Assembly (NCBI GenBank): GCA_963682025.1
Contig: OY821518.1
Span: 14,404,100 to 14,468,099 of the forward strand
Direction: 5' to 3'
Length of the DNA stretch: 64,000 nt
From: Cordilura impudica
Taxonomy: Eukaryota; Arthropoda; Insecta; Diptera; Scathophagidae
Position 1 is the stretch's first letter. Each line of letters begins with the position of its first letter. Below the pieces are notes generated by a model that was not told where the DNA came from, did not search any database, and saw only the letters and a program-made list of their open reading frames with translations. This document shows, piece by piece, positions 35,331-46,434 of the stretch. Position numbers and translations under genes: made by a program.

Positions 35331-35693
35331 TACTAGCAGATTCCAGCGCTCGAAATTCGAGTGCAATTTCTAGGCAGCTTTATTTTTCAACTTAGCCAAT
35401 TCACAAACCAACACTTTTATGGTTTATTATTATTGTGAATGAAGATAAACTTATTAACAAACACAAATTTAATAAAACACACATAGCATATGTATAATTT
35501 TATTTATGTGTTAGTAGCAACTTTAAGTGCAATTTACTCAAAGTAAAGGAAAAAATTTAAAAATCTGTAAATCTGCAAAACGGCTAAAAAGAAATACCTT
35601 TCAAATAATATACGTTTGGTCAAAATCGGGATAAAACGGTAGAACGAAAAAATAGGTCACAAGAAATCGCCTAACCTATTAATATTATAGATA
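35331..35693 (+). mobile_element. Family B repeat, copy 9
   Basis: TACTAGCAGATTCCAGCGCT to CGCCTAACCTATTAATATTA. Inserted in family C at the same position as copy 10 but in the opposite orientation relative to C. Confidence 0.85.
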
Positions 35694-36011
35694 GATAAAT
35701 ATGTTAAAAGGTACTATTTTTACCCTTTTTCGCCGTTTTCCCCCTTAAATGGCCGAATTTCAAAAAAAAAAAAAAATTAGTTCTGTGCCAATGTTTGTTT
35801 CTCGAATGGACTCTACACACCAAATTTCATATTCCTAGATTCATTTGTTACCATTTCCCTCCTTTTTCGCTGCTTTGATGTACGAAATTCGTAAGAATTT
35901 CAAAAAATCCCTTCTTAGTGGATCTGTACGCCGACAGGGTAACCTGCAGTCCAAATTTCAAGTTTCTGAGTTCAAGGGTTTGGGCTGGGCGATGATGATC
36001 ACACACTCAAC

Positions 36012-36015
<4 letters not shown>

Positions 36016-36057
<42 letters not shown>
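36016..36057. repeat. (TA)n microsatellite
   Basis: About 20 uninterrupted TA units at the head of family C copy 1. The equivalent place in copy 2 (40468) has only TATATATATAAAAGAG. Confidence 0.95.
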
Positions 36058-36060
<3 letters not shown>

Positions 36061-36088
36061 ATATTAAATCAAACATTAATTATTCAAT

Positions 36089-36450
36089 TTATACCTTATA
36101 CCACTGTGTGGTCACAATCACTTTCACTTTCCATCTGTCCGTCCGTCTGTCTGTCTGTCCGTCTGTCCGCCTGCGTATCCATGTAAACCTTGTAATCAAA
36201 TATATTTTGATGAAATTTGGTATATAAGCTTTTACCGAAATTGATAAAAATCGGTGCATGTTCAGACCTAGTTCTCATAAAAATTACCCCTATGAGATCG
36301 ACTTAAATTCCTATAACACCCAAATTATCATATAGATCTTGGTCTAATTTGGTTTGTTTGTGTTGATAACACCCATTAGTAAGTAGTCCTAAAATAAACC
36401 CTGTATGAGATTTCTTAGTCATAGCCCCCATATTTACTTAAATCTATCAG
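36089..36450 (-). mobile_element. Family A partial copy, right side of composite 1
   Basis: TTATACCTTATACCACTGTG, then a long GTCY core (CTGTCCGTCCGTCTGTCTGT, about 36133-36170), ending at CCCATATTTACTTAAATC. The 5' third is missing. Confidence 0.85.
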
Positions 36451-37140
36451 TTTTGATTTAGTTCGATTAAACGGCTGCAAGTAATTTTATAACGTAAATG
36501 ATTAAATTTATTTTTCTTTTTCCACTATAAGACTTAATTAATTTTTGGGCAAAGGCTATAAAGGCGATTATAATGCAATCTTTTACCAAAGCCTGCACAT
36601 CAAGTTCTATTGTCACACATCTTCAATTCGAAGAATATTCTGGAATGTTTGAACACGCTTTAGCTTTGTAAGTGTTTTTACTCTCCCTTCAAAAGAACCG
36701 AATTCATTCTTTGCAGTAATGAGATTCTTGCGGTGTATGCTTAAGCTTCTCTTGTGCTTCTTACAAGATTTTTTCTGTACATTTCTAACTCTAGTGACAG
36801 ACATGATACTCAGAGATCTTTCTAATCCACTATTATACAGTAAATGTTTTTCATTGTTCATAAAAATATACAAAATTTTGCAGATGGACCTGAGCAACAT
36901 ATGTACTATTAGAAAAAGTGAGAAAGTATTATTGTTATTAATAATTGGGGGGCAAAAAGCAATCGTGACAGACATGACAACAAACAATCATCATTTTAGA
37001 CGGGGACTGAAAATAACAGTTATTTTGAAATTTTTAAGCAAAAAAACATATAGAAGTAACTGTCGGAAAACCGATTCAAGTATACCATATTCATCCTTTT
37101 GAACTAGTCTATGATGAAATATGTATATTGATTTTTAAAA

Positions 37141-37290
37141 TTTTGATTTTTATTTTTTTTTTGAGCAAAAATAACAGTTATTATTCGTTTTTTTATACAA
37201 AAATATCAGTTATTTTATAAAAAAATATCAGTTATTTTATAAAAAAAATAACTGTTATCTTTACTCAAAAAAAATAAAAATCAAAAAATA
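37141..37290. repeat. Imperfect inverted repeat of about 42-bp arms
   Basis: TTTTGATTTTTATTTTT and GAGCAAAAATAACAGTTATT on the left face AATAACTGTTATCTTTACTC and AAAAAAAATAAAAATCAAAA on the right. Two AAATATCAGTTATTTTATAA units lie in the loop. Confidence 0.75.
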
Positions 37291-38321
37291 AATGTCAAAA
37301 AATATCTGTTATCACATGACTTTTATGAAAAGAGGAATAATTACTACGGTCCCTGATTTTGGAGGATGTTTGTAAAACACAAAATGCTCTACAGTTAATT
37401 GTATGACAAATAAGAAGCAGTTCTTTATAGTTAAAATAAGAACTAGTTTATTCATAAAGCATATAAAAAACATGAATTCTAAAATAAATTATAGTAAAAA
37501 GAAGTATTTTCTAATGTGACAGACATGACACTACTTTTATTTTCAAAATTACTTAACTACACTTTTCCTTACTTACTGGAAAAAAAGGGACTACATAAAT
37601 ATTCAAAAATACATATAACAAACTATTGTCATATTTTCATGCCGCTTGAACGTCTTTCTTTGAAATGGTAACAATAAAAATTCAATTAAAAATTAATTAC
37701 ACAACAATATCAGGCCTAATTTACTTAATAAAAATTTAACTTAAAAATTATTAAAATTAAAGTTTTAAAATTGGTCCTAAGGTTGAACTTTGCATGGAAT
37801 TACCCCTACCACTTGTGGAAGATCAATCAGATTAAATGGCGACCTCTATGTCGATTATGTCTTATTTGAATGTACAGATTTACCTAAAGTCAGTGGATCT
37901 TTCGCCATATTTTCTGAATTGCTATTTTTTCTGGTAATTTTCAATTTATTTATGTACTCTATCTCAAAAAAAAAAAATTAATAAAAAATTTAATATTTCT
38001 AAAAATTATTGTTCTTTTAATTGTTTTTCTTTTCTCTGAAACATTTTTTTGTATACCAAATATGTTACATTTATGCCCGTAATAAACTTACCATCTCTGC
38101 TCTCTTGCTTCACTTGCAAGAGAGAGAGACTGACTTTGCACTTAAAGCTTTTCATTAAAGAAAATACTTTCACTGTACATCAAGTACAGATTTTCAGTTG
38201 CTTAACGAATTTCTTACAGACTAGACATGAAATAACGGTATTATACGACAAAAAAATAGACGTTGTTGTTATTTGAAATAAATTTTTCTACATGTATATG
38301 TAGATTAGCAAATATTTAAAA

Positions 38322-38342
38322 GTGTGTGTGTGTGTGTGTGTG
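38322..38342. repeat. (TG)n microsatellite
   Basis: About ten TG units. Confidence 0.95.
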
Positions 38343-39652
38343 CATATTTGTGTTTAAAACTTATACAATATGAATGTAAAAGGAAAAAACACCACCACTA
38401 CCAACAGAATTTTTAATAAAAAAAGAAATAAATCTGCCCACACTCCTTTAAAAACTACCACCATTGGCATCACTACCATCATCACCATCGTCCTCGTTGT
38501 ATAGTAAAATGTTAAACAAAATAACGGTAGTTTCTGAAAGTGGGTTTCCGTTTTTTTATATGGTACGAATTGAAAAGACAGTGATGTCAACAATTTAAAA
38601 GGAAAACAAAATGAATTTTATTGCTAAAATTATTATGTGAAAATAAACTCCGTTCTTTTTGGAGACAATTTACAAAAAAAAAAAACTTATATCTATGCAA
38701 ATTTTCAACATATAATTGCAGTTTATATCACTTTGAAAATCACTAAATTGACAACACAAGCGTACAGCGTATGTGATGAACTAAAATTTTTGTTTTTCAA
38801 AATATTGTATATGAGTGTGCTTTTTTTTTTGTCTAACTACTATATACATACGAGTATTATCAAAGTATTATAAAGGCAAAGAAAAATCCTTAATAATAAA
38901 AAATGGCCAACATTATCCTCATCATTGTGACAAACAAATAATGTTAATTGTGCAAAATACTTGTATGTTATGAGTGCAAAAAGGAGATTGTAAAAAAAAA
39001 TACTTGAATTAAAATAAAAGCAACGAAATACAAAACAAATAACATAAATATTAAATAAATAAACATGCTTTTATTACTTACAAAAAAATAAATAAATAAA
39101 TGAAAATGAAAGAGTATAAAACATTTATTACAATATGGTAATTAAAAAAAAATTAAGCTTGTGCAATTTGAATTGAAAGGTATTCTGCTCCAGAAATACC
39201 TGAAAGAGTTTTTTGGAATATAATGCGTAATATGTACTTGAGAAAGCATAACATAGAGAAGTCTCGTATTGATTCTATAGGAAACAAGAAGTGCTCTAAA
39301 TTTTACCAACACTAAAAACTAAACGTCTTATTTGAATTGTATTCATACTGTGAAAAATAGATTAGGTTATAGTACAAGTCTTTCTAAATATTCTCGACCT
39401 CATTAGGAGGAATGCATTGCTTAAAGCGGTGCTTGTAGACCGGTGTAAGTTTCGCATCTTTATTTTAGTAAGTGCTCTTACAATAAACATGACGTAGGAA
39501 AGCACTGCTCTCAGGTTATTTCGAGATAAGTTAGTAGGAACTTTTAATGTGAATTATGGCTTTTAGTCAAGGCGAGTAAAGCTTTTAATCATAATCTCAC
39601 GAAACTCCATCGCGATCGTTAGGAGACAAAAGCTCAAAGTTAAACTAAAACC

Positions 39653-40445
39653 AGTAAGAAAATTATAGTCGGTCTAGACCGGCTATACGATACCCTATAC
39701 CATGCGTTTAGAAACCCTATCTCTTAGGCCCAACTAACTGGACATAGAAAATAAGCAAAAACCAAATTTGAGTGGGATTTTTATTAATTTTTTTGGCTGC
39801 ATATATGAAAAAGTTCATATCGGATGCTATATCTATATGGAGACTAGGTCCAAAAATGGACCAATCCTGATCATGTTTGGTAAAGTCTCTTGTATTTTGC
39901 AAAAATATATACAAACAAAATTTGAGAAGAATCAGTGCATTATTTTTGTTTTTAATAGATTTAAGTGAAGATCGGGAAGCAGTCTATATGGGGCCAAAGG
40001 CATCATTTTTGGACTACTCATTAATGGATGTAATGAACGCATACAAACCCAATTTGAGTAAGATCTATATGACAATTTGGATCTTATGGCAATTTATGTC
40101 GATTTCATAGGGGTAATTTGTATGGGGGCTAGGTCTGAACATGGACCGATTCTCACCAGTTTCAATACCGTTCATCCTATGGCCGATGAAAGCTTACATA
40201 CCAAATTTCATTAAAATATATTCATATTTGCGACCTGCAGTTTGATTACAAAGTTTACATGGACACACAGACGGACGGACGGACGGACGGACGGACGGAC
40301 GGACATTGTTAAATCAACTCAAAAAGTGATTCTGATTCGATCGGTATAATTAAAGATGGGTCTAGGTCAAATATTTTTGGTTGTTACAAACAGCAGCACA
40401 AAGTCATTATACCCAAACTACATAGTGGTATAGGGTATAAAAATC
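39653..40445 (+). mobile_element. Family A copy, left side of composite 2
   Basis: Nearly identical to the copy at 20266, with a longer GGAC run (about 40274-40304). One palindrome arm has a mismatch (CGGTCTAGACCGGC). Confidence 0.9.
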
Positions 40446-40467
40446 AAAGTGATGAAACTGTTATCTA

Positions 40468-41566
40468 TATATATAAAAGAGTTGGAATTTGGACCGTAGG
40501 TTCCCCTGTCATCGTAAAGATCCACTAAGAAGGGATTAAGGGGATAAAAACGGCCAAAAAGGGTGAAAAGATAACAAATGAATCTAGGAATATGAGATTT
40601 GGTATGTAGATTCCATCCGAGAATCAAGCATTGGCTCAGGATTATTTATTTCGTAATTCCCCCATTTAGGGGGGAAAATGTTCAAACGGGTAAAAATGGT
40701 ATCCCTTTGCATCTTCTTAACATATTAATCTATACTAGCAGATTCCAGCCCTCAAAATTCGAGTGCAAATTTTAGAACATTTTATTTTTTCATTAAATAA
40801 AGACCCTAAAAGTATGCTAATCAATTATAGCCAATTCACAAATCAACAAAAAAAAAATCATTTTTATTACAAACAAATTAACAAATTTAATAAACGCACA
40901 AATATAATTGTATAATTTTATGTATGTGTTAGTAGCAACTTTAAATACAGTTTACTCAAAAAAAAAAAAAAAAAATTTTAAATTTAAAAATCTGTAACTC
41001 TGGTGGACAGCTAAAAAGAAATAATTTTCAAATGAGACATGTGTGGTCAAAATAGGATTAAATCGACACAGTAGCATCGGTAACAAGAAATCGCCTTACC
41101 TATTAATATTATAGATATATAAATTTTAGTACACAGACTACACCGAATATGTGGGCATCAAACAAGAATGAATTTGTTGCTAATTCTAACTAATTCTGGG
41201 GGAGGGATAATGGTCAAAAAGGGGTAAAATTGTACATTTGGTACCTTCTAAACAAACGAATATAAAATATAGTTTGTGGAATCCACTAGAGATAGAAACA
41301 TCAGATGAGATAAAAACTTTTGGAAATTCGGATGTTAAGGGGGGTACAAACGTCCCGTAGGTGTAAAATGGTACCTTTTTGTATCTTTTTTTATGTACAT
41401 ATGTAGATTCCACTAGACAGAAAACTTCGGTAAAGAATACATTTTATTTTTAATTCGAGCATTTAGGGGTAAAAGCGGTCAAAAAATTGCAAAATTGTTA
41501 CTTTTCAACAGGTAAATTTTTATTTGAATTAATTAATTATTAATTATTTTCTTCAAAAAACTGGCA
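40468..41566 (+). repeat. Family C repeat, copy 2, with a family B insert
   Basis: TATATATATAAAAGAGTTGG head, GATCCACTAAGAAGGGATT, TAGATTCCATCCGAGAATC, then family B (40732-41115), then ACACCGAATATGTGGGCA, GGAATCCACTAGAGATAG and CAACAGGTAAATTTTTATTT. It is the inverted counterpart of 34491-36057. Confidence 0.65.
40732..41115 (+). mobile_element. Family B repeat, copy 10
   Basis: ACTAGCAGATTCCAGCCCTC to CGCCTTACCTATTAATATTA, full length. Confidence 0.85.
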
Positions 41567-41995
41567 TGAAAATTATAGTCAGTCTAGACCAATACCCTAC
41601 ACCATGTATTTAGAAAATTGTTCTTAGGTCCAACTAATTGGTTTTAGAAAATAAGCATAACCAAACCTGAGTGGAATTTTTATAATTTTTTTTTTGCCTG
41701 CAGCTCTGAAACAGTTCATATCCGATCCTATATTTATATGGAGACTACAACAAAAAATGCACCGATCCTACCCATATCTGGTAAAGTTACTTATCTTTTG
41801 CAAAAACATGTACAAACCGAATTTGAGAAAAATCTGTGCAATATTTTTGTGTTTGGTAGGTTTAAGTGAAAATCGGGAGGTAGCTTTATATGGGGGCTTT
41901 GACTAAGAATTATCCTATACATTCATATTTGCAACCTGTAGTTTGATTACAAGGTATACACAGATGGACGGACAGTCTGACAGACGGGCGAACGC
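41567..41995 (+). mobile_element. Family A truncated copy, right side of composite 2
   Basis: GAAAATTATAGTCAGTCTAG through GATGGACGGACAGTCTGACA. It has an internal deletion and ends abruptly in a snapback: GACGGGCGA at 41983-41991 and TCGCCCGTC at 42008-42016. Confidence 0.75.
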
Positions 41996-42073
41996 TAAAT
42001 CGCTAAATCGCCCGTCCGTCACTCTTTGATGTGTGTAGCAAATTTGTTACAAAAATACAATAAACAAAAAACA

Positions 42074-42592
42074 AGTAAGAGCGTTAAATTCGACTGTGCC
42101 CAATCTTTAGTACCGTCCACATCGGTTTTGCGTTTACATTAAAATATGGACTTATTGTACTATTTATAGCAAATATAAACAAAATATTTTAAAAAGTAAC
42201 AATTTGATAATTTGACAAATTTAACATTAAATTATTTTACAACAAATACGCTGAATTTTTAACACTTTTTAGAGTGTCTTCATCTTTTTGGACATATCTC
42301 GACACAATGTTGCCCGATTTACCCAATTTTCAATACCAACCTGTCCGAGATAATGGCAAACAATATTATCATAACTTTATCCAGTTAAATAATTTATTTT
42401 GAGAATGAGTGTGATTTCAGTAGGCAGACGGACAGGCGGACAGACGGACATCGCTATATTTACTCAAGTCGTTCTGAGGATCAAGAATATATATACTTTA
42501 TGGGGTCGCAAATTCATTTTTCGATGCGCAACAAACGGAATGAGAAACCTATATATACCCACTGCATAGTGGAGAGTATAAAAATCTATAAA
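42074..42592 (+). mobile_element. Second DINE/HINE-like family (A2)
   Basis: Same layout as family A but unrelated in most of its sequence: ACAAGTAAGAGCGTTAAATT at the 5' end, a CAGACGGACAGGCGGACAG core near 42425, and CTGCATAGTGGAGAGTATAA at the 3' end. Single copy in the window. Confidence 0.65.
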
Positions 42593-43369
42593 GGAAAAAA
42601 ACTTTTAAATTTCTTTACCAGAGTTGATAAAAACAATAAAAATCTTAACAGTTAATTAAATATTTATAGAATATGACTTTTTTGTTCAATTATTCTAAAA
42701 TAATGGCATGAATAAAGTTTTATGAAGAATATTAGATGATTTTCGTGACGGTCGTAAGCAAAAAAATATATGTCGGTGCAAAAACTAACCAAATTCGGCT
42801 TTCGGTCTAGATCGACTATAATTTTCTTACTAGCTTTTATTGTTTTTAAAAATTATTACGGCTTAAATAATTAATAGATTAATTAATATTATAACTTGGA
42901 ATTTCATTCTCAATTTCATTTGTAATTTTCCCAATTTCATTTAATAAGTTCTCAATTTCAATTGGATATGATTTAAATATCTGAAAAATGAACCCCAAAT
43001 ACTCGTAGCTTCTATTACTTTTATAATCCCGGTTTAGAAAATTGAATTGAAATTCAAATAGCATTCTTTGAAAGCTAAAATTCATTACAAGTTAAAAACA
43101 GAAAATAACCATTGAAATTCAATAAATTTCAATTGATATTCAGAAAAATTTTAACAAAGACAAACAACAGAAATTCCGAATATCTATTTAAACATTTTTT
43201 TCAAGATTACTAAAAGATATTCTGAAAACTCCATTTAAATTTCAAAAATTATCAATTGATTTTCTGGAAAATTCGAAGTTCTGAAAATTATATTTGAAGA
43301 TTAGAAAATTACAAATGAAATTCAGAAAAAGTTAAATATAGAAAATATGCATTGAAATGTAATATAAAG
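42593..43369. other. AT-rich spacer with a family A end fragment
   Basis: 42790-42834 (TCGGTCTAGATCGACTATAA, TTTTCTTACT) is an isolated reversed 5' tip of family A. The remainder has degenerate GAAATTCAAATTGA-type words that recur at 44590-44690 and 45090-45260; no gene seen. Confidence 0.4.
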
Positions 43370-44565
43370 TGAGTGACAGTACAATGAAAACTTTTAACGA
43401 AATACGTTTTTGATGCCTCTAACGGTCAACCTCCAAAAATAGGATCATAAAATTAAAATTTTATTAATTTAAAAATTTGTATGTTTTATATATTTAAAAA
43501 AGAAAAAATGTTACCATAAAATAGATTAAATAAAAAAAATAACAAAACCTAAAAGTATTGCCAAAACAATGGAAACTTTTACTAACAATAAAAAATAAAA
43601 ACCAAAATACTAACTGCATTAGATTGTAGCCATTCGATTACAACTTTTGAGGTGTATTTTGTCATTGTCTTTTTTACCTTCCAAAACCAGGGGCATTTTT
43701 CCCTCGCGTATGGATTCATTGCGTCATTTAGAATTTACATGTATCCAATTCCAGTTAGAGTATGGTTGTCGTACAAATATTCTTCCATTATGGCCTCCGA
43801 AATTATACTTAAATTCACCTGATAAGAGACCAGTATTCCAATTCCGTCTTGAAATTTATTCCACCCATATCAGTGGTTTCTTCACAGGACGATAATAACC
43901 AAGATTATCCTCAATGGCTCGATAAACATTTCGGTAAACTCTTTAAGTGAAATTCTTTTAAATTTCTTAAACTCTCTTGCTATTAAATGATCCTGTCTTT
44001 AACTCGTTTTATGGGGCCTGCGCCTAAATTTTGAGTCGTCACCGTACCTCTTTCACTATCCCTATCATACGGGAGTCGTGGATTCGATTCCCACCAGAGG
44101 CTTTGGCCTGTCGCTGCAAAAACAAAAAAATAACTAGCCAAATTAGAATCTGCAAACAGCCACTCGGCTTCGCGGAACGAGGCTTAAAAAAAAATTTTAT
44201 TCACAGAATATTTCTTACAATTTTTCTTTTGCTTGAGACCAGCAGTAAAATCATCCATTATTCTGGTTTTTGAACACTTCACAAAACTGTTGTTCTTGCC
44301 AGTAACTGATAATAATTAATTATAAAATTAAAACATTGAAAAAAAAAAAACAATTGTGTTTATGAAACAGTTGAAATACAACGTCGTTTATCTATTTTTT
44401 CAATTATATGTTTTGTAAATTTGTTATCTTTATCGATAGAGAACACACCAAAGAGCGATTTCACAAAAAAAAAAAAAAAAAAAAAATTATTAAAAAAAAA
44501 AAAAAGCAAAATATGCAAATTCATAATTTCGAAAAAGTTGCCAATGTATAGTCACCCACTGTATA
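43370..44565 (-). pseudogene. Tc1-like transposon relic, copy A, both ends present
   Basis: Left end AGTGAGTGACAGTACAATG. The right end in reverse complement gives TATACAGTGGGTGACTATAC. Inside the left end a second CAATGGAAACTTTTAC word lies about 180 bp in, an IR/DR arrangement. On the minus strand, decayed transposase includes LGYYRPVKKPL and FGGHNGRIFVRQP, the Tc1 RRPVKKPL and D-G-R-x-(Y/F)VRRP regions. A SINE is inserted at 44062-44196. Confidence 0.75.
44062..44196 (+). mobile_element. tRNA-derived SINE, copy 2, inserted in Tc1 copy A
   Basis: B box GATTCGATTCC (44081-44091), then ACCAGAGGCTTTGGCCTGTC, AACTAGCCAAATTAGAATC and an A tail. The A-box part is missing (5' truncated). It interrupts Tc1 sequence that is continuous in copy B near 50220. 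Confidence 0.7.
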
Positions 44566-44690
44566 TCCGTACATACATATATCCTAAACACCGAATCAAC
44601 AGAAATTCCGAATTTCCATTTAAAAATTCCATTGAAATACATTAATTAATGTCAATTGAATTTCAAAAAAATGTTAGCACATTTAATATA

Positions 44691-45075
44691 TACTAGCAGA
44701 TTCCAGCCCTCGAAATTCGAGTGCAAATTCTAGGAAATTTTATTTTTTTCATTAAATAAAGACCCTAAAGGTATGCTATTCAATTATAGCAAATTCACAA
44801 ATCAACACAAAAAAAAACAAACTAATTTTTTATTACAAACACATTAACAAATTTAATAAACACGCACATAGGATTGTGTAATTTTATGTATGTGTTAGTA
44901 GCAACTTTAAATGCAGTTTACCCAAAATAAAGGAAAAAATTTTAAAATCTGTAAATCTGCAAAACGGCTAAAAAGAAATAACTTTCAAATAATATACGTT
45001 TGGTCAACTTCGGGATAAAACGGTAGAACAAAACATCAGTCACAAGAAATCGCCTAGCCTATTAATATTATAGAT
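44691..45075 (+). mobile_element. Family B repeat, copy 11
   Basis: TACTAGCAGATTCCAGCCCT to CGCCTAGCCTATTAATATTA, full length. Confidence 0.85.
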
Positions 45076-45289
45076 ATTAATATAGAAAAAAATTTTGAGT
45101 TTTCATTAAAAAATCAGAAAATTATGTTTATAATTCGGAAACTGTCAAGTAGATTTATGAAATATCAATTGCAATTCAGAACAATTTAGGAAAAGTGATT
45201 TTGAAAAACACAGAAATAATCAATTGAAATTCTGCAGTCCAATTGTAAAATAACAAATGAAATTTAGTTAACTTAGATCCCAGCTCCTT

Positions 45290-46030
45290 ATTGAGCTAGT
45301 CCTATTTAGCTGGCCATTACAACAAGTTTCAACCTATATTTGCGTTTTGAGATCCTAGCTCTTAGGTCCAACTAATATAGATATAGAAAATAAATAGAAT
45401 CTAAATTTGAATGGAATTGTTATATTTTTTTTGCCTTCGGATATGAAAAAGTTCATATCAGATGATGCTATATTTATATGGGGACTATGGCCGATTCTGG
45501 CCATATATGGTAAGGTTACTTATTGTTTGCTAAAAACATAAACGTACCACATTTAAAAAAATCTGTGAAACATTTTTGGTTTTCGATAGATTTTAGGGTA
45601 GATCGGGAATCAACTTCATATGGGGGCTATGACTAAGAATTCCCCTATAGGATTTATTTTTGAACTACTGATAAACGGAACTAATAAACAGACACAAACT
45701 CAATTTGACCGAGATCTATATGATAATTTGGATAATCTTGATCTCATAGGGTTTATTTTATGGCGACTAGGTCTGAACATAAACCGATTTTCACCTTATA
45801 TACGAAATTTCATCAAAATATATTCATATTTGCGACCTGTAGTTTGATTACAAGGTTTACATGGACACACAGATGGATGGACGGACGAACATCGTTAAGT
45901 CGACTCAGAAAGTGATTCTTAGTCGATCGGTAGAATAAAAGATGGGTCTAGGTCAAATATTTTTGGTAGTTACAAACATCAGCACAAAGTCGTTATAGCC
46001 TGACCAAATAGTGGTATAGGGTATAAAAAT
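45290..46030 (+). mobile_element. Family A, diverged copy with worn 5' end
   Basis: From AGCTAGTCCTATTTAGCTGG through GATGGATGGACGGACGAACA to GTGGTATAGGGTATAAAAAT. Confidence 0.75.
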
Positions 46031-46434
46031 GGTTATACAGGGTTTATTTTTGGACAATTAATTAGTGGCAATAAGAGACACACATAGACCAAATTTAATC
46101 GATATAGACATATATGATAATCTGGATCTTAGCATTTTAGTCGGTGTGATAGCAGTTATTCGCATGGGGACTAAGTCTGAACATGCACTGATTTTTAGAA
46201 ATTTCAACTGCGTTCTATCACTGATAAAAGGTTATATACTGATTTTCATAAAAAAAGTCATATATTATTATATTCGTTTAGAATGGACGGAGGGACAGAC
46301 ACACATCGTTAAATCGACTCAGAAAGTGATTTTGAGTCCATCGATATTATGAAAGGTCAAATAATTTTGGTAGTGACAAACATCAGCACAAACTGATTAT
46401 ACCCTCATCATATAAAGGTATGGGTTATAAAAAT
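46031..46434 (+). mobile_element. Family A, 5'-truncated copy in tandem
   Basis: Begins in the middle of the family (CAGGGTTTATTTTTGGACAA) directly after the previous copy's 3' end and finishes at GGTATGGGTTATAAAAAT. The GGAC core is reduced to GGACGGAGGGACAGAC. Confidence 0.75.

Larger units (their letters stand above)
34491..36057 (-). repeat. Family C repeat, copy 1, with a family B insert
   Basis: Degenerate internal repeats of the type TTTTTACCCCTTTTTGGCCG, TCTAGTGGAATCCACATACT and CATATTCCTA. It runs (in reverse) from a (TATA)n AAAGAGTTG head near 36057 to CAACAGGTAAATTTTTATTT near 34520. Family B copy 9 interrupts it at 35331-35693. Non-coding; resembles a non-autonomous rolling-circle or satellite-bearing element, class uncertain. 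Confidence 0.65.
36451..39652. other. 3.2-kb AT-rich interval without a supported gene
   Basis: Opposing short frames at 36613-37102 lack recognisable domains. Features inside are three copies of GTGACAGACATGA (36794, 36965, 37516), an inverted repeat at 37141-37290 and a (TG)n run. Possible trace RT words near 39545-39610 are too weak to call. Confidence 0.4.

Noticed and set aside
36613..37102. Overlapping 124-codon and 127-codon frames on opposite strands
   Set aside because: No domain, no splice support, composition like surrounding AT-rich DNA.
39540..39620. Possible reverse transcriptase words (KASKAFNHNLTKLH-like) in one frame
   Set aside because: Only one short motif, no neighbouring RT blocks; too weak to call.
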